Shown: positions 27,815 to 38,809 of the stretch, piece after piece
Numbering within the stretch: position 1 is the first letter of the stretch
How the letters are laid out: the number at the start of each line of letters is the position of its first letter
Source of the DNA: Bradyrhizobium sp. ISRA464
GTDB taxonomy: Bacteria > Pseudomonadota > Alphaproteobacteria > Rhizobiales > Xanthobacteraceae
Length of the DNA: 64,000 nt
Assembly: GCF_029910095.1 (NCBI RefSeq)
Contig: NZ_CP094526.1
Span: forward strand, 2,480,001 to 2,544,000
Reading direction: 5' to 3'
The notes under the pieces: generated by a model
What the model was told of the DNA's origin: nothing
Seen by the model: the letters and a program-made list of their open reading frames with translations, nothing else
The model's database searches: none
Program-made: the position numbers and the translations under genes

Positions 27815-28890
27815 TGCAGGCAGGCCAGCCGGCAGAGCGCAAGGCGGAGGGTGCGCGCGATCGTGCGCGGCCGCTGATGTCCGTGCGCGGGCTTGGCATC
27901 CGTTTCAAGACGTCGCAGGGCATCTGGCAGGCGACGCGCCGGATCGACTTCGACATTGCGCCGGGCGAGCGGGTCGGCATCGTCGGCGAGAGCGGTTGCG
28001 GCAAGACCATCACCGGGCTGTCGATCCTGCGGCTGCTGCCGGGCAATTTCGCCGGCCTCGACGGCAGGATCATCTTCGACGGCATCGATCTCGCCAGCTG
28101 CAGCGCGCGGCAGATGCGCGACATCAGAGGCAAGCGCATCGCGATGATCTTCCAGGAGCCGATGAGCGCGCTCGACCCGGTCTTCACCGTCGGTCATCAG
28201 ATCGCGGAGACGCTGCGCGTCTACACCAATATCGGATACGAGGAGGCGCGCGCCAAAACGCTGGAGATGCTCCGCCGGGTCGGCATCGCCTCGCCCGAAC
28301 GGCGCATCGACGATTATCCGCACCAGCTCTCAGGCGGCATGCGCCAGCGCGTGATGATCGCGGCTGCGCTGATCTGCGGGCCGCAGCTTCTGATCGCGGA
28401 CGAGCCGACCACCGCGCTCGATGTCACCGTGCAGGCGCAGATCCTCGCACTCTTGCGCGACATCAGCGAGACCTCACGCACCGCGCTGATGCTGATCACC
28501 CACGATCTCGGCGTCGTCGCCGAGACCTGCACGCGGATGATCACGATGTATGCCGGCGAGGTGATCGAGGACGCGTCCGTCGACGAGGCGCTGGTGCGGT
28601 CGCTGCATCCCTACACGTCGGGCTTGTTGCGTTCGCTGCCGCATTTGAGTCCGCGCCACGGCCGGCTGCCGTCGATCCCGGGCCGCGTGCCGTCGATTGC
28701 GGAGATGCCGAACGGCTGCCGCTTCCGCGCCCGCTGCGCGCATGCGACCAAGGGCTGCGAGGCCGAGCAGAGGCTGCAGGATGCCGGCGGCGGCCGCAAG
28801 GTACGCTGCTGGCGCTTCGCCGAGCTCAATCTGCCCGGCGCGCTGCATCCGCCCGAGACATCAGTCGCAGCCAGGGTCGCGACGCAATGA
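27814..28890 (+). CDS. Peptide-type ABC transporter ATPase (DppD-like)
   Basis: A 358-residue cytoplasmic ATPase. Walker A is [11 protein letters not shown], the signature is [15 protein letters not shown], Walker [13 protein letters not shown] and the His switch [11 protein letters not shown]. The C-terminal oligopeptide-transporter extension carries the Cys cluster ([16 protein letters not shown]) that in this family may hold an iron-sulfur centre. Start ATG overlaps the CoA-transferase stop by one base. Second gene of the operon. Confidence 0.93.
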   Translation: MQAGQPAERKAEGARDRARPLMSVRGLGIRFKTSQGIWQATRRIDFDIAPGERVGIVGESGCGKTITGLSILRLLPGNFAGLDGRIIFDGIDLASCSARQMRDIRGKRIAMIFQEPMSALDPVFTVGHQIAETLRVYTNIGYEEARAKTLEMLRRVGIASPERRIDDYPHQLSGGMRQRVMIAAALICGPQLLIADEPTTALDVTVQAQILALLRDISETSRTALMLITHDLGVVAETCTRMITMYAGEVIEDASVDEALVRSLHPYTSGLLRSLPHLSPRHGRLPSIPGRVPSIAEMPNGCRFRARCAHATKGCEAEQRLQDAGGGRKVRCWRFAELNLPGALHPPETSVAARVATQ

Positions 28891-29891
28891 CCGCAGCCTC
28901 GGCCGAGCCCAGCCGCGACGCCATCGTCTCGGTGCGCGACCTCCAGGTGCGCTTCCAGACCACCGACCGCCGCGCCACCGTGAAGGCGGTCAACGGCGTC
29001 AATTTCGACGTCCGCCGCGGCGAGACCTTCGGCATCATCGGCGAGTCCGGATCAGGAAAGACCACGATCGGCCGCGCGCTGGTGTTCCTTTTAAAGCCCA
29101 GCGCCGGCGCCATCCTGCATGGCGGCATCGATCCGCTCGCTTTGTCGCGCAAGCAATTCCAGAGCCACCGCCGCGACTACCAGATCATCTTCCAGGATCC
29201 CAATGCCGCGTTGAACCCGCGGATGACAATCCTGGCCTCGGTGCTGGAGCCGCTGGAGCTTGCCCGCGTCGGCACCCGCGCGGCGCGCGAGCGGCAGGCG
29301 CGGGAGGCGCTGGAGCGTGTCGGTCTGCCGGCCGAGATCGGCGAGCGCTATCCGCACCAGCTCTCCGGCGGCCAGAAGCAGCGCGTGGTGATCGCCCGCG
29401 CGCTGACGCTCAAGCCGAAACTGATCGTCTGCGACGAGGTGGTGGCGGCACTCGACATGTCGATCCGCGGCGACGTGCTCAATCTGTTCGCCGACCTGCA
29501 GCGCGACCTCGGCCTGACCTACGTCTTCATCACCCACGATCTCGCCGTGGTCTCGCATATCAGCGAACGTGTCGCGGTGATGTATCTCGGCCAGTTCGTC
29601 GAGCTTGGCCCGACCGAGCAGGTGTCCGAGCGGCCGCTGCATCCGTATACGCAGGCGCTGCTCTCGGCCGAGCCGCGGCCGTTGCCGTCGTCGCTGCGGC
29701 AGGAGACGCGGATCGTGCTGCAGGGCGAGGTCCCGAGCCCGATCGATCCGCCGACCGGCTGCCGCTTCCGCACCCGCTGCCCGCACGCCCAGCCGCTCTG
29801 CGCTGAACGGGCGCCGGAGTGGCGCGAGCTGAAGCCCGATCATTGGGTGGCGTGCCATCTCGCCGACCGCCCGAATTTTTCGCCGAACTAG
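28887..29891 (+). CDS. Peptide-type ABC transporter ATPase (DppF-like)
   Basis: A 334-residue ATPase, partner of the DppD-like protein. Walker A GESGSGKTTIG, signature LSGGQKQRVVIARAL, Walker B LIVCDEVVAALDMS (Val-Val in place of the usual Pro-Val/Thr after the Glu), His switch FITHDLAVVSH, and C-terminal Cys motif GCRFRTRCPHAQPLC. The ATG overlaps the upstream TGA by four bases. Confidence 0.93.
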   Translation: MTAASAEPSRDAIVSVRDLQVRFQTTDRRATVKAVNGVNFDVRRGETFGIIGESGSGKTTIGRALVFLLKPSAGAILHGGIDPLALSRKQFQSHRRDYQIIFQDPNAALNPRMTILASVLEPLELARVGTRAARERQAREALERVGLPAEIGERYPHQLSGGQKQRVVIARALTLKPKLIVCDEVVAALDMSIRGDVLNLFADLQRDLGLTYVFITHDLAVVSHISERVAVMYLGQFVELGPTEQVSERPLHPYTQALLSAEPRPLPSSLRQETRIVLQGEVPSPIDPPTGCRFRTRCPHAQPLCAERAPEWRELKPDHWVACHLADRPNFSPN

Positions 29892-29909
29892 ACCACCGGA
29901 GGATCTGCC

Positions 29910-31457
29910 ATGACAATGACAACACGACGCGAGGCCATTGCGCTGATCTCTAGCGCGCTCGCGAGCGCAAGTTTCGGCGGTCCTGCCTTCGCGCAAGGCG
30001 CGGCGAAGAAGGGCGGCACCTTGCGCATCTCCGCGCCGGCGAATCCGTCGAGCCTCGATCCCGCCACCGGCGGCGCCGGCTCCGATCACGCCTTCCTGTT
30101 CACGATGTACGATACGCTGGTTGAATGGGAGTTCGAGACGCTGAAGCCGAGCCCGGGATTGGCCGAGAGCTGGAAGTTCACCGATCCGACCACGCTCGTG
30201 CTCAATATCCGTTCCGGCGTCACCTTCCATGATGGCACGCCGCTCGATGCGGAGGCTGTGAAGTTCAATCTCGACCGCAACAAGAGCGATCCGAAGTCCA
30301 ACATCAAGGCCGACCTGCTGTCGGTGGCCTCGGTCGAGGTGACCGGACCGCAGCAGGTGACGCTGAAGCTGAACGCACCGGATACTGCGCTGCCCGGCAT
30401 CCTGTCCGATCGCGCCGGCATGATGGTATCGCCGACGGCGCTGAAGGCGGCCGAAGGCGGGGTCGTCACGCGCAAGCCGGTCGGCGCCGGGGCCTATGCG
30501 TTCGTGAGCTGGGCCGACGGCGAGAAGATCGTGGTCAAGCGCAACGAGAAATACTGGAAGCCGAACCGGCCCTATCCTGACGGGATCGAGTTCTCGATCA
30601 TCCCTGAGCTCACCACCGGCGCGCGCTCGGTCACGGTGGGCCAGAACGATTTGATCTACCAATTGCCGCCGCGGCAGAAGGCGATCATCGAGCGCGCCTC
30701 GAGCGTCAAGGTCGTGCACGGCCCGACGCTCTACGTGTTCCAGATCTTCCTGAACTGGGCCAAGCCGCCGTTCGACAACGTCAAGGTCCGTCAGGCGCTC
30801 AATTTCGCCATCGATCGCCAATCCTTCGTCAAGGCCGCGCTCGCCGGTCTCGCCGAGCCGGCCTACATGAACCTGCCGAAGTCGCATTGGGCCTATGACG
30901 CCGAGGTCGCGAAGCTCTATCCCTACGATCCTGCCAAGGCGCGCAAGCTGCTCGCGGAGGCCGGATTCAAGGAGGGCACCCAGATCGAGATCGGCGGCTA
31001 TTCCGACCAGGATTCGGTCCAGCGCGAGGAAATCCTGATCGAGCAGCTCCGCAAGGCCGGCATGAACGTGCGCTTCGTCAACGCGCCGATCGCGGAAGCC
31101 TCGGCTGCGTTCTTCGGCCCGGAGAAGAAGGGCTCCGGCCTGCTCGCGGCGTGGACCGGGCGGCCCGATCCGAGCCTGACCTATTCGCTGATGTTCACCA
31201 AGGATGCTTACTACAATGGCGGCCGCGCGCCGGTGCCACCGGAACTCGATGCCGCGATCAAGGAGTCGCGGGCGTCGGAGGCCATCGATGTCAGGCGCAA
31301 GGCTTTCGCTACCGTGCAGCGCCTGGTGATGGAGCACGCCTTCGTGGTGCCGCTGGCGTTTCAGTTCGAGCTTGTCGCCATGAACAAGAAGGTGCAGGGC
31401 TACAAGCCCAACCTTCTGGGCAAGCCGAAATACGACGACGTCTGGCTGGAGAGCTGA
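29910..31457 (+). CDS. Peptide-type ABC transporter substrate-binding protein
   Basis: A 515-residue family-5 periplasmic binding protein. The signal is twin-arginine-like (MTMTTRREAIALISSALASA, cleavage near AFAQG). The mature protein has GGTLRISAPANPSSLDP, LKPSPGLAESWKF, IRSGVTFHDGTPLDAEAVKF and VGAGAYAFVSW, all standard blocks. GGAGG lies seven bases before the ATG. It is encoded between the two ATPase and two permease genes, so it serves this importer. The ligand is presumably the compound that the flanking CoA transferase and carboxylase process. Confidence 0.92.
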   Translation: MTMTTRREAIALISSALASASFGGPAFAQGAAKKGGTLRISAPANPSSLDPATGGAGSDHAFLFTMYDTLVEWEFETLKPSPGLAESWKFTDPTTLVLNIRSGVTFHDGTPLDAEAVKFNLDRNKSDPKSNIKADLLSVASVEVTGPQQVTLKLNAPDTALPGILSDRAGMMVSPTALKAAEGGVVTRKPVGAGAYAFVSWADGEKIVVKRNEKYWKPNRPYPDGIEFSIIPELTTGARSVTVGQNDLIYQLPPRQKAIIERASSVKVVHGPTLYVFQIFLNWAKPPFDNVKVRQALNFAIDRQSFVKAALAGLAEPAYMNLPKSHWAYDAEVAKLYPYDPAKARKLLAEAGFKEGTQIEIGGYSDQDSVQREEILIEQLRKAGMNVRFVNAPIAEASAAFFGPEKKGSGLLAAWTGRPDPSLTYSLMFTKDAYYNGGRAPVPPELDAAIKESRASEAIDVRRKAFATVQRLVMEHAFVVPLAFQFELVAMNKKVQGYKPNLLGKPKYDDVWLES

Positions 31458-31462
31458 GAACA

Positions 31463-32419
31463 ATGGCGCGACGGTCACCGGTCAAGGTCATCGGCAGCCG
31501 CCTGGTGCAGGCGCTGCCCGTGATCCTGCTCGCGACCTTCATGGTATTTGCGCTGTTGAAGCTGGTGCCCGGCGACGTCGCCGTGACCTTGGCGGGCGAC
31601 AATGCGACCGACGCGCGCATTGCCGAGATCAGGGGCATCTACGGCCTCGACCGTCCGTTCCTGGTGCAATATGGCGCCTGGCTCGGCAAGGTCGCGCAGG
31701 GCGACCTCTCGCAATCATTGCTGACCGGCGAGAAGGTCGCGACCTCGATCGGGCGCGCTTTTCCGAACACGCTGCTGATCGTCGTGATCGCCATGGTGCT
31801 GGCGCTCCTCACCGGCATCCCGATGGGTGTGATCGCGGCTATCAAGCCGAACGGCTGGATCGACAAGCTGGTCAGCCTGATCGCCTCACTCGGCGTCGCG
31901 ATTCCCGGATTCTGGCTCGCCATGATCCTGGTGGCGGAGTTCTCGCTGAAGCTGAACTGGCTGCCGGCGACCGGCGCAAAATCCTTCAGCGCCTCGCCGA
32001 TCGAGGCGATCAGGTACGCGTTGCTGCCGGGGATCGCGATCGCGGCCTATGGCATGGCCGAAGTCGCGCGCCAGCTGCGCGGCGCGCTGCTGGAGGTGCT
32101 GTCGTCGCAATATGTCCGCACGCTGCACGCCAAGGGCCTGTCGATGTCCCGCATCCTCTGGCAGCACGGCTTGAAGAATGTCAGCGTCAACCTGCTCACG
32201 ATCATCAGCCTCTTGGTCAACCGCATGCTGGCGGCAACTGTCGTGATCGAGGCCGTGTTCGCGATTCCCGGGCTCGGCAGCCTGATCGTCCGCGGCGCGA
32301 TCCAGCGCGATTTCCCGATCGTGCAGGGCGTCGTCTTCACCATGGTGGTCGTCGTGATCGCGGTGAACCTGATCACCGATCTGCTCTGCGCCGCCATCGA
32401 TCCGAGGATCGAGCAATGA
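31463..32419 (+). CDS. Peptide-type ABC transporter permease (DppB-like)
   Basis: A 318-residue inner-membrane permease. The N-terminal helix (ALPVILLATFMVFALLKLVPGD) ends in the conserved PGD; IYGLDRPFLVQY, the EAA loop (SSQYVRTLHAKGLSMSRIL) and the terminal LLCAAIDPRI are typical. It begins five bases after the binding-protein stop and overlaps the next permease by four bases. Confidence 0.92.
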   Translation: MARRSPVKVIGSRLVQALPVILLATFMVFALLKLVPGDVAVTLAGDNATDARIAEIRGIYGLDRPFLVQYGAWLGKVAQGDLSQSLLTGEKVATSIGRAFPNTLLIVVIAMVLALLTGIPMGVIAAIKPNGWIDKLVSLIASLGVAIPGFWLAMILVAEFSLKLNWLPATGAKSFSASPIEAIRYALLPGIAIAAYGMAEVARQLRGALLEVLSSQYVRTLHAKGLSMSRILWQHGLKNVSVNLLTIISLLVNRMLAATVVIEAVFAIPGLGSLIVRGAIQRDFPIVQGVVFTMVVVVIAVNLITDLLCAAIDPRIEQ

Positions 32420-33300
32420 CCGACCTCGCGCTCGCCGAGTTCAAGCCGCCCGCAAAGCCGACCCGGCTGCGCCGCGTCCTGCGCTGGCTCGCCGGCGATG
32501 TCCGCGCCGCGCTGTCGATCCTGGTGCTGCTGGTGCTCGTTATCGTCGCGATCGGCGCGCCGTGGCTCGCGCCCTATGCGCCAACCGCGCAGGACGTCAA
32601 CAACATGCTGGCGCCGCCGGGCCCGGCGCATTGGCTCGGCACCGACGATCTCGGCCGCGATGTTCTCAGCCGCCTGATCTACGGCGCGCCGGCCACCGTC
32701 TACGCCAGCCTGCTCGCGGTCGGCGTCGCGGTTGCGATCGGGCTGCCGGTCGGCCTCGTCGCCGGCTATTTCGGCAGCTGGATCGACGACATCGTCAGCC
32801 GCATCATCGATACCTTCCTGTCGTTCCCGGCGATCGTGCTCGCGATCGCGGTCACAGGCGCGCTCGGCATCGGCCTCACCAACGGCATGATCGCGGTCGG
32901 CATCACCATGTTCCCGGCGCTGGCCCGCATCGTCCGCGCCCGCACGCTGATCGTGCGGCAGGAGCTCTATGTCGACGCCGCGAGAGGCTTCGGCGCGCCG
33001 ACCTGGCATGTGCTCTGGCGCCATGTGCTGCCGAACACGCTGCAGCCGGTGATCGTGCAGGTGACGCTCTTGCTCGCCGCCGCGCTGCTGGCGGAGGCGA
33101 GCCTCTCCTTCCTCGGCCTCGGCATCCAGCCGCCGGACCCGAGCTGGGGCGCCATGCTGGCACGCGCCTATCAGTATATGGAAATTGCGCCGGAGCAGAT
33201 GTACGCGCCGGGCCTTGCCATTCTCGTCGTCTCCCTGGCCTTCAATGCGCTCGGGGAGTCCTTGCGTGTCGTGCTCGATCCGACCATGAAGGATCGTTGA
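32416..33300 (+). CDS. Peptide-type ABC transporter permease (DppC-like)
   Basis: A 294-residue DppC-type permease. It has the first helix (AALSILVLLVLVIVAIGAPWLA), the hallmark WLGTDDLGRDVLSRLIYGA, the EAA loop (ELYVDAARGFGAPTWHVLWR) and GIQPPDPSWGAMLA near the end. The ATG lies in an ATGA overlap with the upstream permease. The acyl-CoA carboxylase gene begins 17 bases after its stop. Confidence 0.92.
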   Translation: MTDLALAEFKPPAKPTRLRRVLRWLAGDVRAALSILVLLVLVIVAIGAPWLAPYAPTAQDVNNMLAPPGPAHWLGTDDLGRDVLSRLIYGAPATVYASLLAVGVAVAIGLPVGLVAGYFGSWIDDIVSRIIDTFLSFPAIVLAIAVTGALGIGLTNGMIAVGITMFPALARIVRARTLIVRQELYVDAARGFGAPTWHVLWRHVLPNTLQPVIVQVTLLLAAALLAEASLSFLGLGIQPPDPSWGAMLARAYQYMEIAPEQMYAPGLAILVVSLAFNALGESLRVVLDPTMKDR

Positions 33301-33317
33301 CCTCTGGTGGAATAGTC

Positions 33318-36300
33318 ATGTCCTTCAAGAAATTGCTGATTGCCAACCGCGGTGAAATCGCGATCCGCATTGCCCGTGCTGCGAGTGAGAGCGGCCTTGC
33401 CACCGTCGCGATCTATCCAGCCGACGATGCGGCCTCGCTGCATGTCCGCTCCGCCGACGAAGCCCGCGAGATTCCCGGCCGCGGCGCGCGGGCCTATCTC
33501 GACATCGAGGCGGTGATCGCGGCCGCCAAGGCGGCCGGCTGCGATGCGCTCCATCCCGGCTATGGCTTCCTCAGCGAGAACGTCCAGCTCGCGCGGCGCT
33601 GCGCGGAGGAGAAGATCACCTTCGTCGGTCCGTCGCCGGAGGCGCTTGAGCTGTTCGGCGACAAGGCCCAGGCCAAGGCGCTGGCGAAAAAATGCGGCGT
33701 GCCGATCATTGCCGGCACCTCGGGCGAAACATCCCTCGACGAGGCCAGGGCGTTCTTCGCCTCGCTCGGCGCTGGCGCCGCGGTCATGATCAAGGCGATC
33801 GCCGGCGGCGGCGGCCGCGGCATGCGCGTGGTCGACGACGCGGCGAAGCTCGATGAGGCCTATGCGCGCTGCCGGTCGGAGGCCAAGGCGGCGTTCGGCA
33901 GCGGCGACGTCTATGTCGAGCGGCTGATCCGGAAAGCCCGCCACATCGAGGTGCAGATCATTGGCGACCACCATGGCACGATCAGCCATCTCTGGGAGCG
34001 CGAATGCACCATCCAGCGCCGTAACCAGAAGCTCATCGAGGTGGCGCCGAGCCCCTCGCTGAGCGAGGTCCTTCGCTCGCGCATCATCGAGGCGGCAAAG
34101 CAGCTCGCCTCCGCCGCGCGCTACGACAATCTCGGCACCTTCGAATTCCTGGTGGATGACGACGCCGGAGAAGGCGAGGGCGCCTTTGCCTTCATCGAGG
34201 CCAATCCGCGGCTGCAGGTCGAGCACACGGTCACCGAGGAGGTGCTCGGCATCGATCTCGTGCGCTCGCAGCTCGCGGTGGCGGCCGGCGCCACGCTGGC
34301 CTCGCTCGGACTCGCGCAGGCCGCGGTCCCGCTGCCGCGCGGCTACGCCATGCAGCTCCGCGTCAACATGGAGGTGATGGACGAGAGGGGGTTGACCAAG
34401 CCGACCGGCGGCACGCTTGCCGTGTTCGACCTGCCGTCCGGCCCCGGCGTCCGCGTCGATACGTTCGGCTATTCCGGCTACAAGACCAGCGCGGCCTTCG
34501 ACTCGTTGCTCGCAAAGGTCATCGTGCATTCGCCGAGCCCAAAGTGGCCTGATGTCGTGCACAAGGCGGCCCGCGCCTTGCGCGAATTCCGGATCGGCGG
34601 TGTTGCCACCAACATCCCGTTCCTCGGCGCCGTGCTAACGCACCAGAGTTTTGTCCGGAACAAGATCAGCACGAACTTCATCGACACCCATGTCGCCGCG
34701 CTCGTCGATGCGGCGAATGATCTTGCCGAGCCGTTGGTCGAGGTGAACCAGACAGCGGCGGCCAAATCCGCCGCGACCGAAGCCGCGCCGGAAGGGTCGC
34801 TTCCCGTGCCGGCACCCTTGCAAGGCACGATCGTTGCGATCGATGTCGCGGAAGGCGATCTTGTCCGTCCGGGCCAGCAGATCGCGGTGCTGGAATCGAT
34901 GAAGATGGAGCATCTCGTCACCGCGCCGCATGGCGGCCGGGTGATGAAGCTCGCGGGCGGTCCCGGCGTCACGCTGATGCATGGCGAGCCGATCCTGTTC
35001 CTCGAACCCGCCGAGGTCGACGGCCACCAGACGGAAGAAGAGGCGGCGATCGATCTCGACCACATCCGCCCTGATCTCGCCGAGCTGATCGCGCGCAAGG
35101 CGATCACGCTGGACGAGAACCGCCCGGCCTCGGTCGAGCGCCGCCGCAAGACCAACCAGCGCACCGCGCGCGAGAACGTCGCGCATCTGGTCGACGAGGG
35201 CTCCTTCGTCGAATACGGATCGCTCGCGATCGCGGCACAACGCCGCCGCCGCAAGGTCGAGGACCTCATCAAGAACACGCCGGCCGACGGCCTGATCGCC
35301 GGCGTGGCCACCGTCAATGCCAAGGATTTCGGCCCCGAAGGCGCGCGCTGCATGGTGATCGCCTATGACTACACCGTGCTGGCGGGCACGCAGGGCCACA
35401 TGAACCACAAGAAGATCGACCGCATGCTCACGCTCACCGAGCAGTGGCGGCTTCCGCTGGTGTTCTATGCCGAAGGCGGCGGCGGCCGTCCCGGCGATAC
35501 CGACCGGCTCGGCATGACCGGCCTCGACGGCCCGTCCTTCGTGCAGTTCGCAAGGCTCTCCGGTCTCGTGCCGGTGGTCGGCATCGTGTCGGGCTATTGC
35601 TTCGCCGGCAACGCCGCGATGCTCGGCGTTTGCGACGTCATCATCGCCACCAGGAACGCCTCGATCGGCATGGGTGGTCCCGCGATGATCGAGGGCGGCG
35701 GGCTCGGCGTCTATCATCCGGCCGAGGTCGGCCCGGTTACGTTCCAGTCGCCGAACGGCGTCATCGACATCCTGGTCGAGGATGAGGCCGAGGCGACGAC
35801 CACGGCGCAGAAATATCTGTCCTATTTCCAGGGCGCGGTGAAGGACTGGAAGGCGCCGGATCAGCGGCTGCTGCGCCGCGCGATCCCGGAGAATCGCTTG
35901 CGGGTCTACGACATCCGCAACGTGATCGATCTGATCGCCGACGAGGGCTCGGTGCTGGAGATCCGGCGCGATTTCGGCATCGGCATGATCACGGCCTTCA
36001 TCCGCATCGAAGGCAAGCCGTTCGGCCTGATCGCCAACAATCCCAAGCATCTTGGCGGCGCGATCGACGCGCCAGCCGGCGACAAGGCCGCGCGCTTCAT
36101 GCAACTCTGCGACGCCTTCGACGTTCCGATCGTCTCGCTGTGCGACACGCCGGGCTTCATGGTCGGCCCGGAGGCCGAGAAGACCGCGATCGTTCGTCAC
36201 GTCGCGCGGATATTCGTCACCGGCGCGAGCATCACGGTGCCGCTGTTCGGCATCGTGCTGCGCAAGGGGTACGGTTTAGGGGCGCAATCGATGATCAGCG

Positions 36301-36620
36301 GCGGCTTCCACGCCTCGTTCTTCACGGTGGCCTGGCCGACCGGCGAGTTCGGCGGCATGGGGCTGGAAGGCTATGTCCGCCTCGGCTTCCGCAAGGAGAT
36401 GGAAGCGATCGAGGATCCCGTCGAACGCGAAAAGTATTTCCAGACCAAGGTCGCCGAGCTCTACGCCAACGGCAAGGCGGTCTCGATCGCTTCCGTGCTC
36501 GAGATCGACGAGGTGATCGACCCCGCCGATACCAGGCACTGGATCATGGCCGGCCTCCGCTCGGTGCCGAAGCCGGAGCCGCGCACCCACCGCAAGCGCC
36601 CGTGTATCGATGCGTGGTAG
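33318..36620 (+). CDS. Single-chain multidomain biotin-dependent acyl-CoA carboxylase
   Basis: A 1,100-residue protein with all parts of an acyl-CoA carboxylase on one chain. Biotin carboxylase is about residues 1-450 (LLIANRGEIAIRIARAA; Gly-rich ATP loop AGGGGRGMR; ERECTIQRRNQKLIEVAPSP). The biotin carrier is about 490-575, with the biotinyl Lys529 in LESMKMEH. Carboxyltransferase is about 590-1090 (GMGGPAMIEGGGLG; HLGGAIDAPAGDKAARFM; SLCDTPGFMVG). This order matches the single-chain long-chain acyl-CoA carboxylases described in mycobacteria and some alphaproteobacteria. Those act on CoA esters of varied length, so the substrate here is open. It ends the operon that starts with the CoA transferase, which suggests that the imported acid is activated and then carboxylated. 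Confidence 0.9.
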   Translation: MSFKKLLIANRGEIAIRIARAASESGLATVAIYPADDAASLHVRSADEAREIPGRGARAYLDIEAVIAAAKAAGCDALHPGYGFLSENVQLARRCAEEKITFVGPSPEALELFGDKAQAKALAKKCGVPIIAGTSGETSLDEARAFFASLGAGAAVMIKAIAGGGGRGMRVVDDAAKLDEAYARCRSEAKAAFGSGDVYVERLIRKARHIEVQIIGDHHGTISHLWERECTIQRRNQKLIEVAPSPSLSEVLRSRIIEAAKQLASAARYDNLGTFEFLVDDDAGEGEGAFAFIEANPRLQVEHTVTEEVLGIDLVRSQLAVAAGATLASLGLAQAAVPLPRGYAMQLRVNMEVMDERGLTKPTGGTLAVFDLPSGPGVRVDTFGYSGYKTSAAFDSLLAKVIVHSPSPKWPDVVHKAARALREFRIGGVATNIPFLGAVLTHQSFVRNKISTNFIDTHVAALVDAANDLAEPLVEVNQTAAAKSAATEAAPEGSLPVPAPLQGTIVAIDVAEGDLVRPGQQIAVLESMKMEHLVTAPHGGRVMKLAGGPGVTLMHGEPILFLEPAEVDGHQTEEEAAIDLDHIRPDLAELIARKAITLDENRPASVERRRKTNQRTARENVAHLVDEGSFVEYGSLAIAAQRRRRKVEDLIKNTPADGLIAGVATVNAKDFGPEGARCMVIAYDYTVLAGTQGHMNHKKIDRMLTLTEQWRLPLVFYAEGGGGRPGDTDRLGMTGLDGPSFVQFARLSGLVPVVGIVSGYCFAGNAAMLGVCDVIIATRNASIGMGGPAMIEGGGLGVYHPAEVGPVTFQSPNGVIDILVEDEAEATTTAQKYLSYFQGAVKDWKAPDQRLLRRAIPENRLRVYDIRNVIDLIADEGSVLEIRRDFGIGMITAFIRIEGKPFGLIANNPKHLGGAIDAPAGDKAARFMQLCDAFDVPIVSLCDTPGFMVGPEAEKTAIVRHVARIFVTGASITVPLFGIVLRKGYGLGAQSMISGGFHASFFTVAWPTGEFGGMGLEGYVRLGFRKEMEAIEDPVEREKYFQTKVAELYANGKAVSIASVLEIDEVIDPADTRHWIMAGLRSVPKPEPRTHRKRPCIDAW

Positions 36621-36690
36621 GGGAGCCGGACGCGTATGGTCGAGCGAAGCGATACCCATCCTACGCGCTACGCGCTGCAATAAAATCGGT

Positions 36691-36823
36691 GTCGTCCCGG
36701 GCAAGCGTAGCGCGACCCGGGACCCATAATCACCAATGCTGGTTGTCCGTCCAGTGCTGGAGCCACAGCTCACTTCAACGACGCAACCCTGTGGTTATGG
36801 GTCCCGGCTTTCGCCGGGACGAC
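36691..36823. repeat. Palindromic repeat, family 3 (copy 2)
   Basis: GTCGTCCCGGGCAAGCGTAG at the left and GGTCCCGGCTTTCGCCGGGA at the right end. The right arm is nearly identical to that of the repeat at 23735-23857. It separates the carboxylase gene from the convergent monooxygenase remnant. Confidence 0.75.
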
Positions 36824-36862
36824 AGTTGAGGATGAGGTCGTCGCTGCCCTTCACCGAAAGAG

Positions 36863-38501
<1,639 letters not shown>

Positions 38502-38809
38502 CTGTCGTTGCTCCCTGATGCGTTGATTGCCGGCAAGGCTAGCCGGTCTTGCCGCGGCCGACAAACCGCGCAGAGCGGGGCAGCCATCGCGATTTGCCGG
38601 GTGCGCTGTTCGAGCGCGGCATTCCGTGCGGCGGACAGCACGCCCGGTGCCTTTACTCGACCTTGGGATTTCCTCTATCGTCGCTGCGATTTTATGCACG
38701 TCATTCCGGGGCGATGCCAAGCATCGAGCTATGATGTGCTGTGCGCATCTGTGGTCTGGTCCTTCGGACCATCCCGGAATGACGGGACAATCAAGAACAA
38801 GGAATCCGA
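38502..38809. other. Intergenic region between monooxygenase and GMC genes
   Basis: About 308 bases between divergent genes, with no gene seen. The right half is a palindromic repeat (38699-38784); the left half presumably holds the promoters, but no clear -35/-10 or operator is visible. Confidence 0.5.
38699..38784. repeat. Palindromic repeat, family 4
   Basis: The ends are complementary: CGTCATTCCGGGG on the left and CCCGGAATGACG on the right, with an inner GGTCCTTCGGACC hairpin. A single copy was noticed in this window. Confidence 0.7.

Noticed and set aside
25358..28323. Long minus-strand frames (635 and 449 codons)
   Set aside because: Antisense to the CoA-transferase and ATPase genes, without ribosome sites or motifs.
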